Assembly: GCA_920105805.1 (NCBI GenBank)
Contig: CAKKTI010000036.1
Span: 1-64,000 of the forward strand
Direction of reading: 5' to 3'
Origin: Condylostoma magnum
Lineage: Eukaryota > Ciliophora > Heterotrichea > Heterotrichida > Condylostomatidae
Length of the DNA stretch: 64,000 nt
Made by a program: the position numbers and the translations under genes. Positions 23,333-36,649 of the stretch are shown here, piece by piece (position 1 is the first letter of the stretch; each line of letters starts with the position of its first letter). The notes beneath the pieces were generated by a model. It was given only the letters and a program-made list of their open reading frames with translations. It made no database searches and was not told where the DNA came from.

Positions 23333-24635
23333 TTTACTAATTTTAGTTCACTTATTTCCATAGTATATTTAAATGTTTGAATATTAAATCTAATTTATAA
23401 AGTGCAAAGTAATAGAAAAGGGAATATAACTTCTAGGTTAATTGCGAGGCTTATCAATACTATCATATTTTCTAATATCATAACAATTTCTTACATTTTT
23501 GTAAGGTACTTAATGCAGAAATAGTTTATAGTTTCTAAGCTTGATTATGAAATATTATCTAGATCTATTATTTTTATAGCCTATATTTGCTTGGCTTTCT
23601 TAGACTTTATTAAGCAATTATAAAAATCTTAATTTTAAATAATAATTTACAACTTTCAATCACCAAAAATTAAGCTCTTTATTCTGGATAATTGGTGTCT
23701 TAACTAAATCTCTACTACATATCATAATTCTACAGTTGATTTAGGGAACTAAAATCTTTCATAAAAGTTACTGTAATTGTTCATTTGTATGTGAGTATGT
23801 TAAGATCTTAATGGAAGTAACCTTGATTATACATAAAAGAAACTTATTATCCCTATTTTTTAAGATTACGGTAATAATAGTTACTCTTAATAAGCTATAC
23901 TACCTTACATATCATCCTATGATTAAAAGTACTATTAACATTACACTAAATTTGTTCTATAAGTTATTTTTTGCTCCTTAATCAGTACTACTGAATTAGT
24001 AAGACTTTGATAAGGGCTTCCATGAGATTTAGTAAAGATATGTAAATACTATTTTGCCAAATATAAACTATATAATAACAAATTTTAAAAAATCTGTTCG
24101 GTAATAATAACTAAAGCTCTAATTCCTATACTTCCTTATTAATTAAAACCTACTCAACAATTCATAGAGAAATATTACAATTAAGCAACAGATATGGATA
24201 ATAAATCTATTTAATTCAAAAATTGGCTTCTTAAATTCTGCTCAAATATAACCTAAAGTTATCTAATCGAATTTACGTTTAATGAGCTATAAGCCAAACA
24301 CTCCAACACCTGAATATATTCTGAGCAATTGATTCAAATCCATATACTTTACAAAATTTTAGAGTAGAATTATGCTAAAAAATATACTATACAATATTTA
24401 AGCTTTTTGTTGATCAAAAACACATTAAAGCTTATGAAGTATCCAAGCAAATTATATATACTCTAAAACAAGCTTAAATTCAAAAAAAATTATAAATAAT
24501 ATAATCATGAATTTCTCCCTTGTTTCAGTTTCAAATCAACTGAATACCAGGGATAAATACTTTTAACTAGTCAATAATCATATGATAAAAATAAAACTTG
24601 ATTAAACTCACAAAATTCCACTATAATAGAACCTT
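23333..24635. other. Spacer without confident gene
   Basis: About 1.3 kb. The Piezo frame stays free of TGA to about 24000 after its own stop and includes hydrophobic strings (SIIFIAYICLAFLDFIKQL). But there is no ATG at a sensible place and no family match, and such strings are expected from AT-rich DNA. The rest is AT-rich and featureless. Confidence 0.4.
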
Positions 24636-25130
24636 ATGAGCTTCTTTCTTAATAACTTTTTCATGGCTAATAATTTTAATAACAATATGTCAGTGACAGC
24701 CTCAGATTTGGAAGAATTTCAGTAAGGTAGATGGACTCAAGAGGAGCATGAAAAGTTCTTACAAGGTCTTCTATTGTACAAAAGGAATTGGAAATCAATT
24801 TCTAAATATATTAGTACAAGATCATCAAAACAGGTGCGATCCCACGCTCAAAAATACTTTTTAAAGAAAAAGCGGCATAGAAGCAGGGCTTAATATTAAA
24901 TAAAATCCGAGCAGGAGTGTGATGAACAGATAAATTAATTTAAGATACAATAAAGCTACTAGAAAAAGATAAATAGCTTAAATTAGTGGTATCTAGAAGA
25001 GCTAAAGACGCTTTTGCAGTATAATACAAATCTAATACAAAAGATTCAATAGGGGGTTCCAATTAAAGAAGTAAAATAAGAGGATTAAGTAAATATAGAG
25101 GGTTTGGGCAACGTAGAAGAAAGTAATTGA
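24636..25130 (+). CDS. SHAQKYF-class Myb-like transcription factor
   Basis: About 164 residues (ATG 24636; an in-frame ATG at 24663 is equally possible), ending at TGA. One Myb/SANT domain lies near the N-terminus: GRWTQEEHEKFLQGLLLY, then NWKSISKYISTRSSKQVR and SHAQKYFLKKK. The three spaced Trp/Leu residues and the SHAQKYF ending define the single-repeat class known from plants, slime moulds and ciliates, which binds DNA in the nucleus. The remainder is Gln/Glu-rich and probably unstructured. It is flanked by long spacers, unlike most genes here. Confidence 0.85.
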
Positions 25131-25421
25131 AAATAAAATTTATTGTATTAAAACTCGATTTCATTAAGTTTTCTACTTCCTTATAATATCTTAATAACTT
25201 ATAGGTCTAGATCATGCATAGTCTTATAATATTTTATTATAATTTACTGAAATTATTAGATTTAATCATGCTCATATCCTTAATTAATAGGTGTAATGCA
25301 GCTATCTGATAAAAATATCCCTGAATCATACAATTTATCTTTGAGGAACCCTAAAAACAAATAAACTGGCAAAATTAGAAATAGTTCATCTTAAAAATGA
25401 CTTAGCATACAAAAAACATTA

Positions 25422-26468
25422 TTAATTATCCTTCATTCCAGCCCTTTCCATCTCATTATTCTCATCCTCCAGTCCAGTAGACACGGATCCTTCAAAAGTA
25501 AAATTTGAGAAATTTGAAAATTAAACATCCTCAGCATCCGTTGGACTCATCTAATCCGGAATTTCTGAATTCAACCTCGATCTGCCTTCCTGCTCAGGAG
25601 CAAAGGGCGGCTTTATCTCTAATCTCCCTAATTAACTCCAATCAATATCCCTATAGAACTCATGCTGCTTAACCTAGGTAATATTAAACCTTTCCTCAAC
25701 ATTTTTACTCAGCAAACCCTGCAGCAAGCTCTTCAAGGACTCAGAAAACTCCTCAGGCAGCTTCACTTCCTCCTTCATTATTTTCTTAAACATAAAAATC
25801 TTATTTCTATGGTGGAAAGGAGTAGTACCAGTCAACAACTCATATATAAAAATTCCTAATGCCCAAAAATCAACTTCAAACCCATATTCCTAGTGTTCGA
25901 GCATTTCAGGAGCAAAGTAAGCAGGAGTTCCCACCCACGAATCAGCACCTTCTTTTAAACTAGTGTTCTCCTTAGCCAGGCCAAAGTCTGTTAGCTTTAT
26001 ATGCCCGGAGTTGTCCATTAGTATATTCTCCGGTTTTAGGTCCCTGAAGGCAATTCCGTTACTGTGGAGATACTCCAGGGCCAAAACTACTTCAGCTGAG
26101 TAAAATTTAGCCCATTACTCCGAAAAGCCCTGGAAACGAGCCAAGTACTGAAAAAGCTCTCCTCCTTCTACATACTCAGTAATAAAGTACAGTCGGTGGG
26201 GGTCCTAGAAGGCAAATTTTAAAGAAACTAGGAAAGGATGGTGATTTAGCTCTAATAGTCGCCTTTCAGTCTAAGCATTTCGCTTTTAATGATCTTAATG
26301 GATTTGCGACTTTTTCAAAATTTTCATTGCAAATGTTTTTCCTGTATATTTGTAGTTGACTTTGAACACTTTGCCAAATCTTCCTTTACCGATTAGTTTT
26401 TCAACCTAAAAGTCATCTAAATTTACTTTTCGTCCAGAATTATTGGGATCACTATGCTTTTAACCCAT
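25422..26468 (-). CDS. AGC-family serine/threonine kinase (PKC/S6K/AKT-like)
   Basis: About 348 residues. Motifs in order: [72 protein letters not shown], and [16 protein letters not shown] (Trp residues here are standard TGG). All catalytic residues are present. HRD is replaced by FRD, a tolerated change. A short tail with Phe-rich segments (FSNFSNFTF) may be the hydrophobic motif of AGC kinases. MGQKHS fits an N-myristoylation signal. The stop is TAATAA (25419-25424), although a TGA follows ten codons later. It is transcribed in the same direction as the CFAP96-like gene, which ends about 94 bp upstream. Confidence 0.85.
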
Positions 26469-26561
26469 TTTTATTCTATAATAGAATGGTAGAAATTTAT
26501 TGATTTATTTTTGTATGTGAATTTTGCTTTATTCAGCTTAAATTTTATTAAGACTAAGGAA

Positions 26562-27527
26562 TCAATAAACGTTATGACTAGTCGGATTTTTGAAATTCCC
26601 ATGAACAGTTGGGCTTGGCTCGGATCTTCTATTATAGGTATATCTCCAAATACCTTCAGTTCTCCTAAATCTTTGCTAATCAGGCCCGATATCAACATAC
26701 TCTGGAAACTTTCCTATAGTCTTATCATAAATTCCTCTCTTAGCGGGATTGTTTGGCATCCAAGGCCTAGAGTGCTTGGCCCCTCCATATGTAGTAGGTC
26801 TTGACATATTATTAGCCGTGCAGTCTTCTTCACTGTAAGTTTACCTTAAATTCATAAAATCCTTGTTTCCTTGATTCATATTTTTAAACGGTCCCCCTAG
26901 TATCTTCTCTCTATGTTTTCTTCTCTACTCCCTAAGCATATCCTGCTTTCTATCATAAGGATCCTCCATATGTCCTGGATGACTCCCTAAAGTAATCCCA
27001 GGAGTACTGTTTCCCCCTCCTCTCCGCATCTAAGTAGTTAAAAAGTTCTTAGGGCCAGTCATAACTCCATTTCCTGTTTTTCTATTAGGAACCTGGGCTA
27101 TAGGATCTGAAATATACTCAAAATTTGCACTGGATTTTAACTTTCCAGATGGCTTAAAGGCCTGGTCATGCTGCTGCATCATCTACTGAGTCCTTTCAAA
27201 CTCGTATCTATAAGGCTTTTCAGGGTCTTGGTACCTATCTCCCACTGTATGGAACTCAGGCGCTGAAAAGTAAACATCAGTGGTTTTCCCCTTACGCGGA
27301 TTTCCTATGTAAAAGTTTTTAGGCTGGAGCCCAACAGTCCCATCTGCGTTTATATTGATTGGCTGCTTCTTTTTGTAAGAGTCATCAGTTATGGCGAGAT
27401 TACCCGGGTATGAAAACAGCCCGTAACGCGGCTTATAAGGATCGAAGTAAGACTCTACTAATAGTTGCTGCCTTTTTTCATGTAGTTGGTTATCTCTATC
27501 CTAAAGAATAGTGTTAAATCTAGACAT
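26562..27527 (-). CDS. CFAP96: CFAP96-like (C4orf47/UPF0602) cilium-associated protein
   Basis: About 321 residues ending at TGA (UAR codons at 26538 and 26529 are alternatives). It is a low-complexity, Pro/Gly/Tyr/Phe-rich protein typical of microtubule-inner or ciliary base proteins. Stretches resemble C4orf47/CFAP96: ESYFDPYKPRYGLFSY (compare AGYFDPHF), KNFYIGNPRKGKTTDVYF (compare KNLYTNPGKKGTG), then TVGDRYQDP, and GGPFKNMNQGNKDFMNL with YSEED (compare GAPFKLNLHPRDYFDANPYFSEE). The assignment rests on these collinear matches recalled from the family, not on an alignment. The start lies 55 bp from the next, divergent gene. Confidence 0.6.
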
Positions 27528-27582
27528 TTATATAACTGAATGTACTAGTTTTGGTAGTTAATCAGACTGTGCTATAATAAAA

Positions 27583-28524
27583 ATGGAAAATGAAATTGAA
27601 GACTTCGTCGAGTGCTGTGATTTAAGCAATCAGCAGCCTCCGTATTTTCAGTAAAATTTCTCTAAATGAAGAGAGCGACTGTTTATGCATTACTCTAGCT
27701 CTCCGGATTTCGTTAGAATTGTAGATTATACTTATCTGCCTTAGTTCAAGTTATAGGTGCAGTAGGCTTATTATAACAACTTTTTAAACTAAAATTTAAT
27801 CTGTGATGAAATCGGAGTTGATGAAAATTTCCTAGAGTAGTTGCACAGTTCTGATAAGGTCTTTGAACTGGCTGATATTGTGTCAAGATGGTGCACTGAG
27901 CTGGAATTGGGATTAGATTTATTTAAGAGGGCAAAATTGTACGGGCTGTATACAATACCGACTGATTTACAGCATCTATACAAGGATCTTAAACAGCATT
28001 GGAAATCCCCTCCAGAGCCTATTTTATACAAAATGTATAGATACATGCTTCGGTTTTTCCAATACTCCGCCAATAGGGCAACTACGGCTGTACAAGGCAG
28101 CATAAAGGGAGTAATGATGGCCAATTTAGCAACATCTAAAGGACTGATTATGACTAATTTAGTATAGACTTATCTCTCGGGAGGAGTGCCTTGGCCTATA
28201 TTGGGTATAATGGGAACTTAGTTATCATGAATTCTCACTGCTTGGTTTACCAATCGTTTAGGGGAAAATTTCTCTAGAAACATTGAATCTTTTGAGGTAG
28301 AGTTCCATGTATAGGAGCTTAGCATGCAGTTGTAAGAACTTTTATGGGATCTAAAAACAAAAAACTAAGTTACTTTGGAATTAATTGATAAATGCTTGAA
28401 AAAAGAAGGTGATTATAAAGAAGATTTAAGGGTACATTTGAACGCTGTTTTAGCCCACGAGCCAGAAGAAGAAGAATGGACTTTATTATGTGATTTTGAA
28501 GAGGAAGAATGGGTGTTTTTGTAG
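27583..28524 (+). CDS. Unrecognised protein, 313 residues
   Basis: The N-terminal half is mixed, with Tyr/Phe and Gln (PYFQQNFSKWRERLFMHY) and acidic helices. The middle is helical, with MYRYMLRFFQYSANRATTAVQ and a moderately hydrophobic Gly-rich patch (GGVPWPILGIMGTQLSWIL) that could be one membrane-associated helix. The C-terminus is acidic (AHEPEEEEWTLLCDFEEEEW). The coding call rests on length, sensible TGA=Trp use, balanced composition and the close divergent/convergent neighbours. The stop is TAG 28522-28524, 8 bp before the stop of the opposing peroxidase gene. No family recognised. Confidence 0.7.
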
Positions 28525-28532
28525 ATAACCGT

Positions 28533-29270
28533 TCAATTATAACCTAACTCAGATAGCTTTATATGTGCCTTGGCATACTCGTCAAAGAACAAGTTTTGGT
28601 CTTCTGCGAATTTTCTTGTCCATTCTATGAAATCTTCCTCCAACAAAGCCTTATCCGTATTTAATTGGAGTAGCTGTCCCTAGTTTACCAGCTCAACATA
28701 GTACTGATTATCAAAAGCATAAGGATCTTAAGTCCAGGCTCCATCAAACCCACTTCTATCTGGATGAGCTCTTCCTAAAGTATGTCCACCTGACAAAGCT
28801 ACAATTTCTTTATTATCAAATCCCATTCTATAAAAGATATCCTTTAAATGCTGCACTCCCTAATTAGCATCCGGCAGTCTTCCTTGAGCAGCACACTAGG
28901 CTTCACACCCGTCAATTCTTCCAAATCTGAAATTCATTTAAGGCCCTCCACAAAACTCGATTGCTGCATATCCTCCTACTTGAATCAGATCTGCATATGA
29001 GATGTCTTAGTGCGCCTGTTTTACTTCCTCTAGCTTTTGATAGGCAAATTAAAGACCTGAGTTAGCTGCATGCTATTATTCGGGATGGAAACGAACACTA
29101 CCATTAGGACCTCCCGTATCTGAGTTCTTGCAGTATGTGCCTGCATCGTGCCAGGCCAGTCTGAGCATAATAGGCATACATGGGGCTTCTTGGAAGATTT
29201 AGTAAAATGTTTGCTTGATTTCCTCAAATTTTTCAGGGTTAGGAGTAAGTGTTACCTATTAGCCCTACAT
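28533..29270 (-). CDS. Ascorbate-type class I haem peroxidase
   Basis: About 245 residues, the normal size of cytosolic ascorbate peroxidase. Distal haem pocket: [12 protein letters not shown], with the catalytic Arg and His. Next GGPNGSVRF, then [17 protein letters not shown]. Proximal site: [17 protein letters not shown] with the haem-ligating His, then FDGAWTQDPYAFDN with the Trp next to the haem. It reduces hydrogen peroxide using ascorbate or a related donor. No targeting peptide is visible, so it is probably cytosolic. It ends at TGA. Cytochrome-c-peroxidase-like specificity cannot be excluded from sequence alone. Confidence 0.92.
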
Positions 29271-29330
29271 TTATAAATAAAACTTAAAGCTTTAAAAGAT
29301 ATAAGCTATTCAAATAATTAATATTTATAA

Positions 29331-32300
29331 ATGCTGATTTATTAGTTCTTTATTAACATATCATTCGCGTAGTATCCTTGTTCTTATGGACTTTGTAATA
29401 TAAGTGAAACTAGAAACAACGGAGAATGTGATATCAACTGTATGACCTAATCGTGTGGCTTTGATAGTTAAAACGATTAAATTTTATCATCTGAGTGCAT
29501 GTCAGAATGTGAAGAATACGGGTGTGATCTTTCCTTGCTGGGAAATGGTACTTGTGATTTTGAATGCATATTCCTTGCTTGTGGACTTGACGGAGGAGAT
29601 TGCGGGTATTGTAATGAAAGTTGTTTTTTATAGGATTTAAGTTCTACCAAATGCAATCAAAACTGTAATAACCCTCAGTGCTTCTACTAAAACAGTAATT
29701 GCAAATAAGACTCATGATGCTCGAATGGTTGCTCTAGAGCTTAATTTGAAGATGACTAATGCTAAAACGACTGTAATAATGCTCTGTGTAATTTTGATAA
29801 CGGAGTGTGTTTAATTGAGTGTAGTCCTGGATGTTAGCTTTCAATGCTGAGTAATAATTGTTGTGAGGAAGAGTGTGATAATATGCAATGCAAGGATTAG
29901 TCGTGTAAGTGCAGTGATGAGTGTAATTGGTAGGAATGATATGAAGGAAGCTGTTTGGAAACTTGCTAAAATAATTCATGTGAGGATGATTGTGCTTTTG
30001 ATATAGATGAAAATTAGGAGTGCTATGATGAATGTCCTGAAAATCTAATAGTGTAGTATACTACATAATGTTAAAATGAATCTATTGCTTTATGTGATTA
30101 GTAATCATCTGATTCTATAGAGAATTGCTTATTCGCCAAAAACAGAAAATGCCTAGATCAAAAGTTCGGATAGAAAATGGACAATTGCATGACAATAGAA
30201 AAATAGTTTAATAATTGTCTTGGAAATGAAATAAACAATGAAAAATTAAGTGTTCACTTACTAATTTCTGTGATTTTGACCTGGCTTGAAGATTAGCTTA
30301 TTGGTGGATTTGAGTTAAGAAAGTGCATTTATTATCCTGAGACTCCTTTATACGTGGATGTATAATCCCAGAATACAGATTCATATTTATAATGCTATGA
30401 TACTTGCTTATTTGATTAAATCTATTTCCATAGTGAATGAACATTCGAGTAAATGCAGCAATGTGAAAAATTTGTTTGTTTATTAGATATACCATAAGAA
30501 GCAAACTGTAATAAAAAGTTTTGTCTTAAATGCTCTTAGGGTAAAGTACTGTCTCTTGGGGGATGTGTTGACGAATGCCCAAATAACTTTTCTCTATGAA
30601 AGTTAAACGATTAATACAAAATTTGTTATAGAAGTAATTAATCTAGTATGGAATCTCCTGCTACTTTTATAGCGACTGCTTAAGAAAATTTAATGGAATC
30701 AGAATAGCAAGGCTCATTAAGTTGAATTATATATCATCTATCGGATAAATACAACAAAATAATACTATAACAGGGAACACACTTATTATAGTAGATATAA
30801 GATGTTCCAAATTACATTGAAGATCATGATAAACCTTTAGAAAGTATTTATTGACTAAATTCAATATAATATATAGAAATTATTGGAGTTTAGTGTGAAT
30901 AAGATCCCCCTGAGAATAATTACTGTTATCAAGATGAATTACCCATAATGACCTTAAATGTTTTAGGCCAGAATCAGCCACTTTGGATATAAATTTGAAA
31001 TCAATTCAAGGTTAAAAATGTGATATTTTCTGGAGAATTTGATTTAGTCTGAAACTGCAATCTAGTATAAAATGGATAAAAAGATCCCAGATGCTATTAT
31101 TGTTCTTCTTTACAGAACCCTTAACCAGATAAGATTTTCCCAAAATAAGAAGATTGTGAACCATTTTAACAGGAATCTTTAATTTCAATCGAGGAGCAGG
31201 CAAATGTAGTACTAGAAAATGTTTAATTTGTAAACTGAAGGTAATAATATGAAAATTTGATAGCTGTTGAATATAGTGCTAGTTTGGAATTAAGAAATGT
31301 ACACTTTAAAAATATCAGCATGTCAAGAGAAAACAATGCAGGTGTAATACATATCAGTAAAAAATCTGGCAATACGAGTGATAATAGTTTAAATTATGGC
31401 TATTTTATTTACCAAGAAGGAACAGTAGAATGACTTTAAAATGGTTTTTAAATCTAAGATTAAAATGAAACTGGATTTCTTAATGCTTCAGAGTTGAATA
31501 ATATTTAGCTGATTAATGTAAAATTCTAATATAATAGAGGGTTAACAGAAGCAAACTCAGATAAACTTTAGGGAGTATTGATCTTAATCGAAAATAGTAG
31601 AGGAATTGTTATATAAGGCTGTACTTTTTTATACAATAATTATGGAAATCAGCTAATTCAAATAAAATGGGATGAAACTATTGAGAATACTTTTGAGGAG
31701 GATTATTATAAGAATAATGGCTAAAATGAACTATTATTGACTGATTTAAGATTTTACAATAATATAAATCAATCTAATATTATATAAATTGAAGCTTCAG
31801 AGATAATCAATACTTAAATAACAAATATAGAGTTCTCTGATAACATTGTTATTAGTCATAGCATAATTGAGTTAAAGTATAAAAACACCTTGTATCTTAA
31901 TTATTTATTTGGGTTTCTACAGAGCACAGATTCATCAATTTATGCAATATTACCAAAATATGTTGAAATAGATGGAATAGCATTCAATACAAATCACGGA
32001 TTCGAGTACTCCTGTATTAAATTAGAAAATCTTTGCAATGTATCTTTATCAAATATAACTATTCAAGATTGAGACTTACAAAATAACTTTAACATAAGAG
32101 ATGTCTGGCAAAGCTAAATTGAAACACTTGATGATTATTAATCTTCAGGAAATATTGATATAGAAGTTAACAATATAATTTCTTCGATTATAGATATCAG
32201 CAATGCTTATTTTCTGGATATCTAATAAATAACAATTGCTTAACTTCAAAATATCAACGGCTGTCCAATCATCAAGCTAGAAGAAGTAAAGTTAAGTCTG

Positions 32301-35300
32301 AAAATAGAAAACTTAACAATCTAAAACAACTCATTTGTATGTGAAAAATAATTCGCTGCATTTTAAATAGAAAGCTCAGAAGCTGTAATCTCTATAAGTA
32401 ATTTAGAAATGAATAATATTACTAGCAGCTCAGTTGAATTCAAAAGTGTTTTATGGATAGAAAATGAAAAATCATTATTATTACAGGATTCAAATATATA
32501 GAATAATTAAATGGGATTAGCTAGAATAACGATTTTTGAGAATAATTAAGAAATTTCCCTAAAGAATGTAAATATTGCTAATAATGTTACGTAAACAACG
32601 TTGTCTAGTTGCATGTTAATTAACTAAAACTCCCTCGATAACAATAACAAAATAGATTTCGATGGAGTAACAATGCAGAACAATACAGGAATTTATTCTA
32701 AAAGCCCGCTTATTATTTCAGATTCTGCTTAGTAAGTAACACCTATTGATATTTAGATGAATAATTGTAAGATTTTAAACAATAAATCATTATCCTTATC
32801 AATATTGTAAATCTAAGATTCTGTTAAACTGAATTAAACAAGTGCTATAAAAAACAGCGAGTTTATAGAAAACGAGTCCCAAGATTAAGGAATTTCGATA
32901 CTGTATATAAGTGGAATTATTACTATTGAAAATTGTAGTTTTATTAAAAATAAATCCTCGAATTTATCTACTTTTGCAATTAGTATTCAATAAAATACTA
33001 ATGATGAATCCAAAGTAATCATTAATAATACTACTTTTGATGAAAACGAAGGTGATTTTACTATTTAACTTGGAACTGATTAATACTCGCCTTAATTATA
33101 CACTAATAATTGCACCGTTTAGAATAATAAAGGATCTTTCATTAAAGTAATGACAGGGAAATGGTATGATACAGAATCTTAAATAAAAAATAATACATGT
33201 GATTCCTTTTGTTTAGGAATTTGTTAAAGTTAGGGTAGTATATATGCTGAAAAGACAAAATTATATGGAAATTAAGCTTTAACTTAAACAGCTATTGTAT
33301 GAATAACAATTTAGGGCTATTTTGAGGCAAATTAGGTTGAAATATATGACAATGATGGGGGTGACAAAGCTGGAATCTTTTACGTTGATCAAAATTCTTC
33401 TTTTCATATAAAAAATTCATTGATTTACAACAATATTAGTCAAAGTTCAGGAGTTGTGGCTTATTTGATAGGAAATGAGTTAATAGAGTCAATTTTTGAA
33501 AACGTAGAAATTTATAATAATGAATCTGTCTAGGGATCCATAGTATCATTAATTGTAGGATCAATCAAATTCCAGGGTTGCAAATTTCACGATAATAAGT
33601 TCAAAAGTACTTAAGGCAGCATTCTTTTAAACCAGTCAAATATAAATATATTAGATTCGTAGTTTTATAGTTAAGCAGGACTTAAGGGATTTCTAGTTGG
33701 TAATAGTGACTCTTCTGCTAAAATAACAGATTCTAAGATTTACGATTTTGTGATATCCTCATCAGGAAATCTCTTACAATTCATTCAATCGCAGTTAGAG
33801 ATGAACAATGTTGAAATGTATGATATTACTTTAGATGCAAATACAGATGAGAAATCCAGAGGGCCAATTATGCTATAAAATTACTCAGGTGCAACAATAA
33901 CTAACTCTTAATTCAGAAATGTAAGCTCGACAGTTGACCAAGGTATTATTAATTCAAACTTATCAAATTTGGCAATAGAAGATTCCTCTATATAAGATTT
34001 TACAGGATCCTTTTTGCATTTAGATAATATTTCATTGGTGTCAATAACAAATCTAACAGCCTCGGGAGGAACTGGTTAAAATGGAGCTGTTATTTACAGC
34101 AAAGACTGTAATTTGCTAATAATCAAGGATTCTTTACTACAAAATAACACTGCTGAGTTCCTCGGAGGCGCTTTAATGCTAGCATCTAGTTCATCAGCCA
34201 CCCAAACTATCGCTTAGATAAACAACTCCTAATTCATAAATAATAAAGCTTAATCAGGAGGTGCTATTTGTTCCCATGGAGTAAAGCTTTAAATTCAAAA
34301 CTCTTAATTCAAGCAAAATTAAGCTTACACTGAAAACTATGAAAATGGATTAGGCTAGGGCGGAGCGATTGAAATTGAATGCTAAAGCGAAATATGCTAA
34401 TCATCAATAGAAAACAATGAAATTACCTAAAATTTTGCGTTGAAGAAGGGTGGTGGACTAAATTGAAATTACAAGGATCCTATGCTAAGTAATAACATAT
34501 ATGGTTAGAACTAAGCTGTATATGGTCCAGATATGGCGTCATATCCTTATAAAGTGAAATCTTTAGAACGACGTTTATAATCCCAATAAATCTAAAACTT
34601 AGCCAGTGGCCAAGTATCAGGAGAACGTATAATAGTAGGAGTGTATGATAAATATAACTAGTTATTAAGAACGGATAATTCATCAATTTGTAAGATAGAT
34701 CCATCTGATAATAATTTATTAGTAACAGGTACATCTAGCGTATAAGGTGAACAAGGCACTTTTACCTTCGAAAAGCTGGAATTTAAGTATATTCCAGGCA
34801 GATCATCGTCAATTTCTATAAATTGTGAAAGTATTTTAGATGGACTAGGTTCAGACACAGAATCATTCATAAATGTAGAGACACATTTCAGATATTGCAC
34901 TTATGGAGAAATAGTTGCTAATAACACCTGCATAGAGTGTTAAGCTAATACTTATTCTCTAGAGTTAAATGCTACTTATTGCACCCCTTGCGAAACTGGG
35001 GCAATATGCACAGGAGGGGCTTAATTATACCCTAAGCCTTCGTATTGAAGATCAAGCAATACTAGCTCAACTATTTTTGAATGCCTAAGATAAGAATCTT
35101 GTATTGGGCATGATAACTTCAGCAGTTAAACTGGAAAATGTGATACGGGATATGAAGGAAATATGTGTTAATCCTGCTAAGAAGAGTACAGTAGAACCTA
35201 AAACAATGTATGTGAGCCCTGCCCCGAGGAGTACATTAATGCTTTAAGGATAGTAGGCATAGGAACTATAATAATAATTGTTTCTATTTTTATGGTGAAA

Positions 35301-36623
35301 AGTACGCTTAAAAGTGCTGGAAAAGCTTTGGAGCTTCCTGAAGTTTATTTAAGGATTTTGACAGATTATATACAGCTAGTATCCTTTATAGGGTTGTTTA
35401 ATCTAAACTGGCCTGATTCAGTGAAACAGTTATTTGAAGTTTAAGATGTAGCGGGTAGTGCTACTGGTTAATTGTTTTCATTCGATTGTTATCTAGAAAC
35501 TTTTGAATCATAAATCCCTACACTTTATAAGCGAATTTTCATTTTTTGTATAGCGCCTATAGTAGTTTTGATATCTTCAACAATTTTATGGCTTTTAGTG
35601 TCCCTTGTTAGGTGGGACTTTGAGTATATGAAAAATTAGTATATAACAACTTTAGTAGTTCTAACTTTTATGACTCATCCGGATGTAACTAAAGGAACCT
35701 TTTAGATTTTTTCATGCATGGAAATAGATGATGGAGATTCCTACTTATATGGAGATCTTTCTATTTAATGCTGGACAGATGAGCATTTGGGCTATGTGTT
35801 TTATATGGGATTGCCTAGCCTGATTTTATGGGTAATCACCACACCAGCCTTAGCTCTAGGAATTATTTTCAAGTACAGAGATAGTCTAAGATCTTATAGT
35901 ACTAAGTCCAAATTCGGGTTTCTGTATAACGGATATAAGCTTAAGTACTTTTACTGGGAGTTTTTAATTTTATATAGAAAAATAGGCGTAGCTTTCATTG
36001 CCGTACTTTTAGTTACCGAAGAAATTTAAGTATAAGGTTTAACAGTTATGCTATTGATTATTTTTACCTATTTGATACATATTAGAACTGATCCTTTTGA
36101 GTTTTAAGAGCTAAATTCACTAGAAGGGCTAAGTGTCTTATGCTCCGGTATTACAATTTACTCAGGCTTATATTATCTAGTAGGAGGAATAAGTGAATGG
36201 GCAAAATTAACTTTGTTTTGTCTAATTTTAGGAACCAATGTATTTTTTGTGTTCTTCTGGGCTATGGGATTTATATAAAGCTAAATGATTCAATAATTCA
36301 AAGAATAAGCATGCCTTATGAAATGTTTGAAATGTATTCCATGTTTATTCAGATATCTTTAAAAACAATCTGAAAGACAGTAAAAGAGATTTGAGGAATT
36401 AGGCTTAGTTGATATTCAAGAAAAATACCGCTAGGATATAAATAATGTAATTCAAAACATTAGTACACATTCTCACGAATTATACAATAAAAGAGGAAAT
36501 TACTAAATAGAAATTTAAACAGTTGAAGACACCGAAAACTCCTATTTTGCTGATCTTTACTAGAACAAAACTTCAGAGACATAAAATCAAAGTTTATTTG
36601 TTGTTAATTTAGATAATACTTAG
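29331..36623 (+). CDS. Giant Cys-rich / parallel-beta-helix multipass membrane protein
   Basis: About 2,430 residues in a single frame of 7.3 kb. A signal peptide comes first, then residues ~20-280 with LNR/Notch-like Cys repeats (e.g. CNNALCNFDNGVC, LDGGDCGYCNESC). From ~450 to ~1,750 there is a long Asn/Ile/Ser-rich region with short NNT/NNS-x-hydrophobic strands typical of right-handed beta-helices. Near its end are GGA motifs (NNTAEFLGGALML, NNKAQSGGAICSHG) as in Pmp-type adhesins. Then a Cys-rich ephrin-receptor/GCC-like module follows (CTYGEIVANNTCIECQANTY, TPCETGAICTGG). Several C-terminal transmembrane helices start at IVGIGTIIIIVSIFMV, and the tail is cytoplasmic. Probably a surface receptor or adhesin; ligand unknown. 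The stop is taken as TAG 36621, 26 bp before the next gene. Confidence 0.8.
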
Positions 36624-36649
36624 TCTTTAATAACTTTATATACAGTAAT

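Noticed and set aside
23333-24015. Extension of Piezo past its TGA, or a separate membrane protein
   Set aside because: Piezo family proteins end at the RSPET segment plus a short tail. The later frame has no ATG or motif and AT-rich DNA often looks hydrophobic.
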